From the NCBI RefSeq assembly GCF_003122365.1, contig NZ_CP029254.1, positions 7,008,001 to 7,072,000 on the forward strand: a stretch of 64,000 bases of DNA, in the 5' to 3' direction. How positions within the stretch are numbered: position 1 is the first letter of the stretch; each line of letters starts with the position of its first letter. The notes beneath the pieces are model-generated. The model searched no databases, was not told where the DNA came from, and saw nothing but the letters and a program-made list of their open reading frames with translations. Made by a program: the position numbers and the translations under genes. Source of the DNA: Streptomyces spongiicola (lineage in GTDB: Bacteria > Actinomycetota > Actinomycetes > Streptomycetales > Streptomycetaceae). Below are positions 8,815 to 15,951 of the stretch, piece after piece.

Positions 8815-9656
8815 GACCTGCGTGCCGTCAGGAGCAGATACTCCCATTCCATGGCCATGCCGTCGGCGCCGCCGGTGAACCGGGCATGTCCGCGCGCCAG
8901 TTCGGCCAGTTCACGGTTCAGGGCCGCGACTCGTTCGGGGGAGTCGGCGATGTTGCGGTAGACCGCGATCGTGGGCCCGTAGTTCTCCTTGAAGTAGTCG
9001 CGGAGTTCCTCGGGGGTCGTGAACCGGTCCACGCGGACGCCGGCCCGACGCGCATCCACCGAGGCGACCCGCTCCCCGAGCAGTGCCCGCACATGCTCCT
9101 CGTCGCCCCACAGCGGCGGGGGCTGCGCACCGGGCGGCGGTGGCGGAGCGTAGGGCTTCATCATGGCGAACATGCGGCCGACGAAGCTCTCGGGAGTCCA
9201 GTTGACCAGCCCGATCGTGCCTCCGGGCCGGCAGACCCGCAGCATCTCGTCCGCGCCGGCCTGGTGGCGCGGTGCGAACATGACCCCCACGCAGGACATG
9301 ACGGTGTCGAAGGTGCCGTCGGCGAAGGGGAGCGCCTCCGCGTCCGCCTCGCGCCACTCGAGTTCCGCGCCGAGTCCCTCCGCGACCAGCCGGCCCGCGT
9401 CGAGGAGTTCCGGTGTCAGGTCCGAGGCGACGACATCGGCCCCGGCCAGCGCTGCCGGGATGGCGGCGTTGCCGGTGCCGGCCGCCACGTCCAGCACCCT
9501 GGTCCCCGCGCCGATGCCGCAGGCCTCCACCAGCGCCGCGCCCAGGGACGGGATCAGCTCGTCCGCCACCGCCGCGTAGTCGCCCAGAGCCCACATCGCC
9601 CGGTGCTTCGCCTTCACGGCCCGGTCGGTGCCGCTTGTGCCCGTCGCGTCGCCCAT
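8811..9656 (-). CDS. Class I SAM-dependent methyltransferase
   Basis: 281 residues. Start placed at the ATG 9656, preceded by GGGAGGTGCGCGGC; a longer reading would add an Arg-rich tail with no family support. Motif I is VLDVAAGTGNAA and motif post-I is VVASDLTPELLD. The acidic READAEALPFADGTFD segment and VMSCVGVMFAP form motifs II-III, as in the UbiE/Methyltransf_11 group. The C-terminal half carries a Pro-rich loop (APPPPPGAQPPP) and an FKENYGPT motif. Substrate unknown. No biosynthetic partner is adjacent. Confidence 0.85.
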   Translation of the reverse strand: MGDATGTSGTDRAVKAKHRAMWALGDYAAVADELIPSLGAALVEACGIGAGTRVLDVAAGTGNAAIPAALAGADVVASDLTPELLDAGRLVAEGLGAELEWREADAEALPFADGTFDTVMSCVGVMFAPRHQAGADEMLRVCRPGGTIGLVNWTPESFVGRMFAMMKPYAPPPPPGAQPPPLWGDEEHVRALLGERVASVDARRAGVRVDRFTTPEELRDYFKENYGPTIAVYRNIADSPERVAALNRELAELARGHARFTGGADGMAMEWEYLLLTARRS

Positions 9657-10219
9657 GCCGCGCACCTCCCTCGCAGCCCTGCCGCCGGGGCGCACGGGAC
9701 GGCCCGCGGCCACGTCGTCCTTCCCCCATCATCCGCCGGGTGCGGTCTCCGCGCCGCACGGTGCGGGCGGTGATGCCGACGGGACGGCACGCCTCGGCCG
9801 GTGAGCGGTGAGCCTTGTGTTGTGAGCGGCGGGCCGTGTGTCGTGTGTTGTGAGCGGCGGGCCGTACGCCGTGAGCCGGAGTGCGGGGCAGCGGCGCCGG
9901 CGACGCCCCGCGGAGAGCCCGAGCCGCCTGCGCCCACCGTGGGCGACGGGCCCGGCCCCACCGGGTTTCCCGGACTTCGCCGGCACCCGGGGACGGCGCG
10001 ACAGCGCGACGGGGACGGCGCGGCGGTGCGGCGGTGACGGTGCGGCGGAGCGACGGTGACGGTGCGGTGGGTGTCCGTCCCGGGCCCGGCCGCCCCGGCT
10101 CTCCGCCGCCGGCGTGCCAGCGGGCTGGAAGCACGGCCGCGGCTGTGCGTCGTGGAACGGGAGGCCTGCGCCCCCTCGTGCCCCTCGCGGGCTCCTCCTG
10201 TCCTGCTCCGCGTCTGCCG
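9657..10219. other. Intergenic, imperfect GC-rich repeats
   Basis: A 563-base spacer. Stretches at about 9800-9880 (GTGAGCGGCGGGCCGT copies) and 9998-10070 (GGTGCGGCGG and GACGGTG copies) are imperfect repeats. No gene or RNA recognised. Confidence 0.5.
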
Positions 10220-10360
10220 CTACTTCGCGCCGACGGTGAACAGCATGTAGAGGAAGCCCGCCACGAGGTGCCCGGCCACGATGTAGGCGAACAGGCGCAG
10301 GACGAACCCCTTGGGGAACCGCCCGTCTCCGCGCTCGACGCCGGTCTTCTCACTCAGCAT
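10220..10360 (-). CDS. 46-residue single-pass membrane peptide (DUF6126-like)
   Basis: 46 residues from the ATG at 10360 to the stop at 10220. A charged N-terminus (ERGDGRFPKGFVLR) precedes one transmembrane helix (LFAYIVAGHLVAGFLYMLF, about 22-41). Its start overlaps the last 11 bases of the upstream XRE-cupin gene, so the two are almost certainly translated together. A tiny membrane protein paired with an XRE-cupin regulator recurs in streptomycetes and I associate it with DUF6126. Function is unknown; a membrane partner or anti-regulator role is speculation. Confidence 0.75.
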   Translation of the reverse strand: MLSEKTGVERGDGRFPKGFVLRLFAYIVAGHLVAGFLYMLFTVGAK

Positions 10361-11027
10361 GATCGTCACCTTCGGAAGGGCTCGTGCGCCTGTCGGCACC
10401 GAGCGGAGTCGGATGGCCCCCGTCCCCCATGCACAGCTCGCTCGCGTGGCTCTGGAGCAGGGTATGGACGAAGAGAAGGTCTGCGCCTCCCGGCGGCATT
10501 GCGGTGATCCGGTGAGGGGTGAGACTGTCGTAGTGCGCGGAATCGCCCTGGTCGAGTACGTACTCCTGGCCCCCGAGCGAGAGTCTGAGGCGGCCCTTGA
10601 GCACATACAGCCACTCCTCGCCGGTGTGGACGCGGACCGGCTCGTGCCGGACCCCCGGGGGGACATGCACGCGCAGCGCCTGCATCGCCCGCCGGGAACC
10701 GCCCGCCTGCCGGTACGTCCACCCGTCCGCACCCACCGATCCCGCCGCAGAGGCCCTGATCACCGGATTCCGCTCGGGGGACGTCTCCCCGAGCAGGTCG
10801 GAGACCGTGGTCCCGTACGCGCGGGCGAGGGTCAGCAGGACGGGCAGTGAGGGCTGACGCTGCCCGGTCTCCAGCCGCGACAGGTGCGCCGAGGACAACC
10901 CGAGCCGCTCCGCGGCCGCCTCGACGGTGAGACCGCCGCGCTTGCGCAGGTCCCGCAGCTGTGACGCGACGCTGGAGAGCGCGGCACTCGTCTCCCCGGT
11001 CCCCGGCGCGGTGGTGTCTTCGGGCAT
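10350..11027 (-). CDS. XRE-family regulator with C-terminal cupin domain
   Basis: 225 residues. Residues about 16-72 are an XRE helix-turn-helix (LRDLRKRGGLTVEAAAERLGLSSAHLSRLE...). Residues about 105-190 are a small beta-barrel cupin (HTGEEWLYVLKGRLRLSLGG ... GDSAHYDSLTPHRI). Regulators of this plan repress or activate small-molecule metabolism or efflux genes, with the cupin sensing a ligand or metal. The gene is followed, with 11 bases overlap, by a 46-residue membrane peptide. Two interlocked palindromes 32-55 bases upstream of its start (11059-11082) are likely its own operator. Confidence 0.88.
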   Translation of the reverse strand: MPEDTTAPGTGETSAALSSVASQLRDLRKRGGLTVEAAAERLGLSSAHLSRLETGQRQPSLPVLLTLARAYGTTVSDLLGETSPERNPVIRASAAGSVGADGWTYRQAGGSRRAMQALRVHVPPGVRHEPVRVHTGEEWLYVLKGRLRLSLGGQEYVLDQGDSAHYDSLTPHRITAMPPGGADLLFVHTLLQSHASELCMGDGGHPTPLGADRRTSPSEGDDHAE

Positions 11028-11405
11028 GTCGCCATTGAGTCACAGGTTTTCCTCCCGGGCAAGTTTCTTGCCTAGGAGGCAATCTCGTTCATGCCGCCGT
11101 GCTCCATGCCGCCGCGCAGTCCATGCCGCCGAAGCCCATGTTGCCGTAGTTCGTGCTGCCGAAGGCAGGGTGGCACATGACCGCGGGCGGACGCGGCGCC
11201 TGCCCGCCCCGTCGGTCCCCATGGGAGGCAGCGGCCGTCGGCGAGCCGCCGGGTGCCGAGGCGCAGGAAGGGCGGTCCACCCGTACCGGTTCCCGGTGAT
11301 CGTCCTGCCCTCCCGCACGGGAGCGCCGGTGCGGCCGGCCGGTGCCGAGGCCGCGAGGCCGGCGGCGAACCCGCGGCGGCACGCTCGTCGGCGTCGGCAC
11401 CTGTG
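11028..11405. other. Intergenic with operator and Met/Gly-rich remnant
   Basis: Contains the palindromes at 11059-11082. From about 11089 to 11175 the minus strand reads, across two frames, GNMGFGGMDC and GGMEHGGMNEIAS, with CATGCCGCC repeated. This looks like a small decayed or chance Gly/Met-rich sequence. No supported gene. Confidence 0.4.
11059..11082. promoter_or_regulatory. Two overlapping palindromes, likely operator of the XRE-cupin regulator
   Basis: GCAAG-TTT-CTTGC (11059-11071) and TTGCC-TAGGA-GGCAA (11068-11082) are both perfect and share four bases. They lie 32-55 bases upstream of the regulator start. The arrangement suggests two dimer sites and autoregulation; the binding protein is inferred from proximity. 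Confidence 0.55.
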
Positions 11406-12079
11406 TCAGGGGCCTGCGTCAGGGACCGGAGGCTGTGGGCGGTCCCCGGCCGCCCGCCCGGCGCCGCCTCCGCCCGCAGCCGCTCGAAGCCGCTCGAAGG
11501 CGGTGGGAAACGGCCTCCGGGTGAGAAACGACCTGATCCGCCGGGCGCAGTCGGTGGAACTGGCCGTGGTCGTGTCGCACTCCACATCGTACGGACCGTA
11601 AGCGTGGACCTGGCGCAGCTGGCGGGCCGCCAGGCCTGCCGGACGGTCACCGCGGGCCAGTTCACGTCGTCGCAGTTCCTCGACGGAGCACCGCACGCCG
11701 ACCAGCACGACGTTGCGCGGCTCGAAGAGCCGCAGACAGTCCCGCAGGCGCCACTCCTCGCTCAGCACGTGGTCCACGACCACGTTGTTCCCCGCCGCCG
11801 CCATGCCGGCCACCGCCCGGTGGAACCCCTGCCAGGTACGCCGGAGCACGAGCGGAAGCTCCTCCGGGGCGAACGCATCGCATGGAAGGCGTCTACGGGC
11901 ATGTGGAACCAGGGCTCGTCCAGGATCCGCAGCAGCTCTGCCGCGATGCTCGACTTGCCCGAACTGGATGTCCCGTTGAGAAAGATGATCTTCCCTGCCG
12001 GGGACTCGCCGGGGGGCTCACCGGGGACGGCGCCCGGCCGGGGCCCATCGGGCGCGGGCCGGCGAGGGGACTCGGGCAT
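11406..12079 (-). pseudogene. Chloramphenicol phosphotransferase-like gene, broken by a frameshift
   Basis: The 5' part starts at an ATG (12079, GGAG seven bases upstream) and reads ...KIIFLNGTSSSGKSSIA, a Walker A P-loop, then DEPWFHMPVDAFHAMR. At about 11880-11890 the frame is lost. The adjacent minus-strand frame continues the family: FAPEELPLVLRRTWQGFH, then NNVVVDHVL, VGVRCSVEELRRREL-ARGDR and QVHAYGPYDVECDTT, ending at 11406. One missing base after the CGT of HAMR would restore a protein of about 224 residues. The order matches the chloramphenicol 3-O-phosphotransferase family, with an unusual Arg/Ala/Gly-rich tail. This is either a real inactivating deletion or a base-calling error. 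Confidence 0.75.
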
Positions 12080-12163
12080 CTCGGCTCCTTCACTGAGGGG
12101 TGGTGACGTCCACGTCATCGTCGATTCCGCGCCCTGCGGCCGGGGTGGCGGCCGGTGCGGGGC

Positions 12164-12421
12164 TCAGCGCCAGCCGAAACGGCGGTCCACCACCGCCGAG
12201 AACTCCTCGAGGGTCAGCACCGAATCCCCGTTCTGGTCGGCCGCGTCGAACAGGGCCGAGGACGCGTCGGCGTCTCCCACGCCCCAGAACGGCAGATCTC
12301 CCGCCGCGGCCAGCTGCGGGCCCTTCGCCCGCAGGGCGATGATCACTTCCTCGCGGGTCAGTGTCCCGTCGTGGTCGAGATCGAGCGCTTCGAAGAGCTT
12401 GCGCGCCTTGTCGCTGACCAT
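12164..12421 (-). CDS. Two-EF-hand calcium-binding protein
   Basis: 85 residues from the ATG at 12421, preceded by a GGGGGACGGGG tract. It has two canonical EF-hand loops. Loop 1 is DLDHDGTLTREE (Asp14 to Glu25, with Asp at 1, 3 and 5 and Glu at 12). Loop 2 is DQNGDSVLTLEE (Asp62 to Glu73). Small calmodulin-like proteins of this type (CabA-E class) are known in Streptomyces and are thought to buffer or sense calcium in the cytoplasm. It is the same strand as the broken phosphotransferase, 84 bases downstream of which nothing else is shared, so operon membership is uncertain. Confidence 0.88.
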   Translation of the reverse strand: MVSDKARKLFEALDLDHDGTLTREEVIIALRAKGPQLAAAGDLPFWGVGDADASSALFDAADQNGDSVLTLEEFSAVVDRRFGWR

Positions 12422-13038
12422 GCCGTCCCCGTCCCCCTTCGACTGCACCGACTGGGCGGCGCGGCCGCCGCCCTCCTGATCAAACGCTGTTCGCAGCGTC
12501 CCGGTTCCAACTCCGCGGGACGCGGCCCGGGCGCCGGACCCCGGCCGGGACAGTATGCGCGGAACGGCCGGACGGCCGCCCGCGGCCAAGCCGCGGCCGC
12601 ACCCGTGGCGTCTCGGGGGGTACGGGGCCGCCTGGTCGGGTGCCGGGCGCCGGGGTCCGCAGGCGCACGGCGGTGGCCTCCGCCTGCCGTGAGGAGGTCG
12701 GACGACGCCGCTGCCCGACCGGGCGCCGGGCGCACGGTGGGAGTGCGCCTGTGCACCGGACGCGTGCCGTCGACCCTACGGCCGAGGACGCCGCCGTCCC
12801 GGCGCCCGCCGAGACGAGGAGCGGTCTGGGCGGCGATCCGCCCCTGCTCGGCAACCGCGTCGCCTCGCCGGTGCACGGTCCGCTGCGGACGGGTGGGGGA
12901 GGCCGGGCGGCCGTCCCGAGGCCGCCTCCTACTCGGGCCTCACCCCGCAGACGGTCTGCAGGACCACGGTTCGCCTCCGGGAGCCGGGCCCTGGCCCAGG
13001 GTGCCCGGCGCCACACCGTGCACCGAGTGCCACGCGGC
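12422..13038. other. Intergenic, no gene seen
   Basis: 617 bases of very GC-rich sequence between the EF-hand gene and pspAB. Open frames are long in several phases but Arg/Pro/Ala-rich with no domain. Nothing else is visible. Confidence 0.45.
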
Positions 13039-13659
13039 TCATCCGTGCCCGCCGCCCTCCTCCGGAGCGTCGGCGACGCCGGGGGCGCCCCAGAGGGGGA
13101 ACCACCGGCCCAGTTCCTCCTCGATCGGCACGTCGTCCGCGAGCAGACTCCTGACCTGGAGCTCCAGGGCGTTGTCGCGCTTCTCGGCGGCCCCCGGGAG
13201 GGGCGCGAAGGGATAGAAGGTGCCCCGCTTGTAGAGGTACACCAGCGCGAGCACCCGCCCCGTCGCGGCGTTGCGGAAGCCGACGAGCGAGCAGAGCAGA
13301 TGGGGGCCGAAGCCGGCGTCCTGGAGCAGGGTGTTGACGGCGTGCAGGTCGTTGACCAGTGAGGCCGTGTCGTCGGCCGGATGGCGGGACAGGAGCCAGG
13401 TGTACCCGTACGCGTCCCGGGTGAACTCCACAGGCGTACCGCCCCGGCCGGTGTCGGCGTCGAGGAGGTCGCGCACGTCGTCCCGGATCCTGGTGAAGGC
13501 CGCCCCCTCGACTCCGGCGAAGCACACCGAGCCGGATCCCGTGGGGGTGAAGCCGGCTCCCGCCTGGAGGGTGATCGCGGCCCCGGGCAGGCCGAAGAGC
13601 CGGTCGAGGTCGGGCCGTACCGGTTTGCTGCGGCCCAGAATGGCGTCGAGGAGTCCCAT
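13039..13659 (-). CDS. pspAB: PspA-associated protein PspAB
   Basis: 206 residues starting MGLLDAILGRSK at 13659. The body has the features I associate with PspAB: an N-terminal LDRLFGLPGAAITLQ segment, a central YGYTWLLSRHPADDTASLVNDLHAVNTLL and a C-terminal EEELGRWFPLWGAPGVADAPEE. PspAB genes sit next to htpX in actinobacteria and are linked to the phage-shock/envelope-stress response. Here it starts 49 bases after the htpX stop on the same strand, which fits an htpX-pspAB operon. Role within the response is not established. Confidence 0.85.
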   Translation of the reverse strand: MGLLDAILGRSKPVRPDLDRLFGLPGAAITLQAGAGFTPTGSGSVCFAGVEGAAFTRIRDDVRDLLDADTGRGGTPVEFTRDAYGYTWLLSRHPADDTASLVNDLHAVNTLLQDAGFGPHLLCSLVGFRNAATGRVLALVYLYKRGTFYPFAPLPGAAEKRDNALELQVRSLLADDVPIEEELGRWFPLWGAPGVADAPEEGGGHG

Positions 13660-13708
13660 GGGTCGAGTCCTTGTCACTCGGACGAGGGCCGCGAGGGCGC
13701 CGGGCCGG

Positions 13709-14623
13709 TCACGGGCGGCCGAGCTGCAGCGAGATCCTGCCCAGCTGGTCCAGGCGCTGCTCCAGCGTCGGGTGGGAGGAGAGCAGCCTGCCGAGGCTCT
13801 CCTTGGAGGAGAACGCCGGGGCGAACCAGAACGCGTTGAACGGCTCGGCCTTCCGCAGGTCCTGGGTCGGGATCCTGGCCATCTGGCCGGTCACCTTGGT
13901 CAGCGCCGACGCGAGCGCCGACGGGCGGCCGGTCAGCAGTGCGGCGGCACGGTCGGCGGACAGCTCCCGGTAGCGGGAGAGCAGCCGGGTCAGCAGGAAG
14001 CTGATCACATAGACGGCGGCGCTCACCAGAGGGATCACCAGCACCGCCACGGCCGTGTTGACGTCGCGGCTGCTGCGGCTGAGCCCGCTGTAGAGCCAGA
14101 CCCGGACCATCAGCCCGGCGAGCACGCCGAGGAAGGAGGCGATGGTCATCACCACGACATCGCGGTGGGCGACGTGCGACAGTTCGTGTGCGATCACGCC
14201 CTCCAGTTCCTCCGGCTCAAGGCGGCGCAGCAGACCGGTGGTGGCGCAGACGAGGGCGGTCTTCTCGTTGCGGCCGGTGGCGAACGCGTTCGGCACGTCA
14301 CTGTCGGCTATGGCCACCCGGGGCTTGGGCATGTCGGCGAGGGCGCAGATGCGGTCCACGGCTCCGTGAAGCTCGGGTGCCTGCTCGGGAGTGACCTCGC
14401 GGGCCCCCATGCTGTACGCGGCGATCCGGTCGCTGAACCAGAACTGGACGACGAACAGGCCGCCGGCGATCACCAGGACGAGGAACCAGGAGTCCCGGAG
14501 GATGGCCAGCAGCACGCCGACGAAGACGACGTACAGCAGTCCGATCAGGAACATCGTCGTCACCATGCGGGTGGTCAGTCCCCGGTCGGGTGCATACCGC
14601 GAACGAGAACGGGATCCTGGCAT
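13709..14623 (-). CDS. htpX: Membrane zinc metalloprotease HtpX
   Basis: 304 residues. The ATG at 14623 has GGAG ten bases upstream; a GTG three codons earlier is an alternative. Two N-terminal membrane helices (FLIGLLYVVFVGVLLAI and FLVLVIAGGLFVVQFWF) are followed by the peptidase M48 domain with the zinc motif HELSH and the downstream E in RYRELSADRAAA. A second membrane pair (ASFLGVLAGLMV and NTAVAVLVIPLVSAAVYVI) lies between them. HtpX degrades misfolded membrane proteins under stress. It is followed by pspAB, consistent with an envelope-stress unit. Confidence 0.93.
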   Translation of the reverse strand: MPGSRSRSRYAPDRGLTTRMVTTMFLIGLLYVVFVGVLLAILRDSWFLVLVIAGGLFVVQFWFSDRIAAYSMGAREVTPEQAPELHGAVDRICALADMPKPRVAIADSDVPNAFATGRNEKTALVCATTGLLRRLEPEELEGVIAHELSHVAHRDVVVMTIASFLGVLAGLMVRVWLYSGLSRSSRDVNTAVAVLVIPLVSAAVYVISFLLTRLLSRYRELSADRAAALLTGRPSALASALTKVTGQMARIPTQDLRKAEPFNAFWFAPAFSSKESLGRLLSSHPTLEQRLDQLGRISLQLGRP

Positions 14624-15009
14624 CCGGCTCACACTCCAGTCTTCGTCCCACTGCTCACTACCGAGTATGCGCCGATGCGCCTGTTGTCCGGATAAGTGCT
14701 CTGCGGGGGCCGGCTGGGTGTTTCGCGGGGAAGCGGGCCCTGCGGGTGTTCGGCCGTTCCGGCGGGGCGGGCGGTCAGCGGCGGCCGGTGCCGGCCGGTG
14801 CCGGGCGGTGCCGGGCGGTGCCGGGCGGTGCGGTCTGTGTGGTCGGCTCTCGAGGAGGCGGGCGCTCCGGCGCATCCGGACGGGGACCATCCGGTGCTCG
14901 TCACCGGGCTGAGCCGGCTGGAGCGGGCACCCGGTGCCCGCGCGAGGGGGGAGCGCCGCGCGCGGCCCGGCGGTTCTGCCCTTCCCGCGCCCTGCGTCCA
15001 GGCTGCGGG
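14624..15009. other. Intergenic with tandem repeat
   Basis: A 386-base gap between arsR (3' end) and htpX (5' end). It carries the 10-base array at 14787-14830. The htpX promoter is presumably close to 14640-14690, where the sequence is least GC-rich. Confidence 0.45.
14787..14830. repeat. 10-base tandem repeat, four copies
   Basis: Four copies of GGTGCCGGGC (the first ends CC) and a partial fifth, in the gap upstream of htpX. Confidence 0.8.
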
Positions 15010-15423
15010 TCAGGCGGCAGGTACCGGCGCCGGGGTCTCTGCCGGTGCCGGTGCCGGTGCCGGTGCCGGTGCGAGCAGCCTGCCCATCGCGGCGAGGACC
15101 GACGGCTGCACCCGGTAGTAGACCCAGGTGCCGCGCCGCTCCGAGGTCAGCAGCCCGGCCTCCTTGAGCTTCTTCAGATGGTGGGAGACCGTCGGCTGGG
15201 ACACCCCGACGTCGGAGATGTCGCATACACACGCCTCGCCGCCCTCGTGCGAGGCGACCGAGGAGAACAGCCTGAGCCTGACCGGATCGCCGAGCGCCTT
15301 GAACATGCGTGCGGCCGTCTCGGCCTCATCGGCCGTCATCGGCCGCTCGGCCAGCGGCGGGCAGCACGGCACCGCGCCCCGGGCGGTGGGTTCGAGCGGC
15401 GGAAGCGCCTTCGCATTCGACAT
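15010..15423 (-). CDS. arsR: ArsR-family arsenic-responsive repressor
   Basis: 137 residues from the ATG at 15423. A winged helix-turn-helix (about 38-115) carries the metalloid signature ACVCDI with Cys65 and Cys67, the thiol pair that binds As(III) in classical ArsR. A second Cys pair (20-21) lies in the N-terminal extension. HTH core is SQPTVSHHLKKLKEAGLL. The C-terminus ends in an Ala-Pro run encoded by a six-base GCCGGT repeat (15041-15074), so its length may vary between strains. It is divergent from the arsO-like gene; an operator overlaps its upstream region at 15431-15450. Confidence 0.9.
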   Translation of the reverse strand: MSNAKALPPLEPTARGAVPCCPPLAERPMTADEAETAARMFKALGDPVRLRLFSSVASHEGGEACVCDISDVGVSQPTVSHHLKKLKEAGLLTSERRGTWVYYRVQPSVLAAMGRLLAPAPAPAPAPAETPAPVPAA

Positions 15424-15430
15424 GGGTCTA

Positions 15431-15450
15431 TGTTGACACATGTCGAAACA
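15431..15450. promoter_or_regulatory. ArsR operator, copy 1
   Basis: TGTTGACACATGTCGAAACA, with imperfect dyad TTGACA-CAT-GTCGAA, eight bases upstream of the arsR start. A near-identical site is found before the divergent arsO-like gene, supporting a common regulator. Confidence 0.7.
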
Positions 15451-15517
15451 CCGCCGGGGTGGCCGCGGTCCGCTCGCACACCGGATGGTGCGCGCGGAGG
15501 GTCCTCGTGCGGGCCGG

Positions 15518-15625
15518 GTGACTGCGGTGACCGGAGTGACCAGAGTGACTGCGGTGACCGGAGTGACCGGAGTGACCGGAGTGACCGGAGTGACTGCGGT
15601 GACCGGGGTGACCGGGGTGACCGCG
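15518..15625. repeat. 9-base tandem array, 12 copies
   Basis: Twelve uninterrupted 9-base units beginning GTGAC; variants are GTGACCGGA, GTGACTGCG, GTGACCAGA, GTGACCGGG and GTGACCGCG. Lies between the two ArsR operators. Confidence 0.9.
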
Positions 15626-15650
15626 GCCGGGTGCCGACGTGGCTCGATCG

Positions 15651-15699
15651 GTTGCCGGTTGCCGGTTGCCGGTTGCCGGTTGCCGGTTGCCGGTTGCCG
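15651..15699. repeat. 7-base tandem array, seven perfect copies
   Basis: Seven identical copies of GTTGCCG, 25 bases after the 9-base array in the arsR-arsO spacer. Confidence 0.92.
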
Positions 15700-15873
15700 G
15701 TGGCGTACGGCGTCCGGCGGGAGGGTGCGGCGACGGGGTCGGGAAGGTGGCTGGACCGGTCGACCGTCCCGGGTGAACGGCGTGTGGTGTCAGGCGTTGC
15801 CAGGTGTGACGGGTAGCGGCGGTCGTCGCCGGTTCAGGCCCGCGAGGGACTCTCTTGATTCGATGACTGCCTA

Positions 15874-15893
15874 TGTTGACATGTGTCGAAACA
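15874..15893. promoter_or_regulatory. ArsR operator, copy 2
   Basis: TGTTGACATGTGTCGAAACA. It differs from copy 1 only in the central six bases, which are reverse-complemented (ATGTGT for ACACAT). It lies about 60-80 bases upstream of the arsO-like gene. Confidence 0.7.
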
Positions 15894-15951
15894 GATGCGA
15901 CGCTGACGAGTGAAAGTCATCGACGGATATCGAAACAGAATCGGGGTCATC

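Larger units (their letters stand above)
15424..15951. other. arsR-arsO divergent spacer
   Basis: 528 bases containing two copies of an ArsR-type operator near its ends and two unrelated tandem arrays between them. No gene. The arsO-like gene might begin as early as a GTG at 15910. Confidence 0.6.

Noticed and set aside
11089..11175. Small Met/Gly-rich peptide or lanthipeptide precursor
   Set aside because: Requires two frames, has no ribosome site and no modification genes nearby. Better seen as chance repeat or remnant.
15518..15699. Possible CRISPR array
   Set aside because: Units are 7 and 9 bases, contiguous and without spacers. No cas genes are present.
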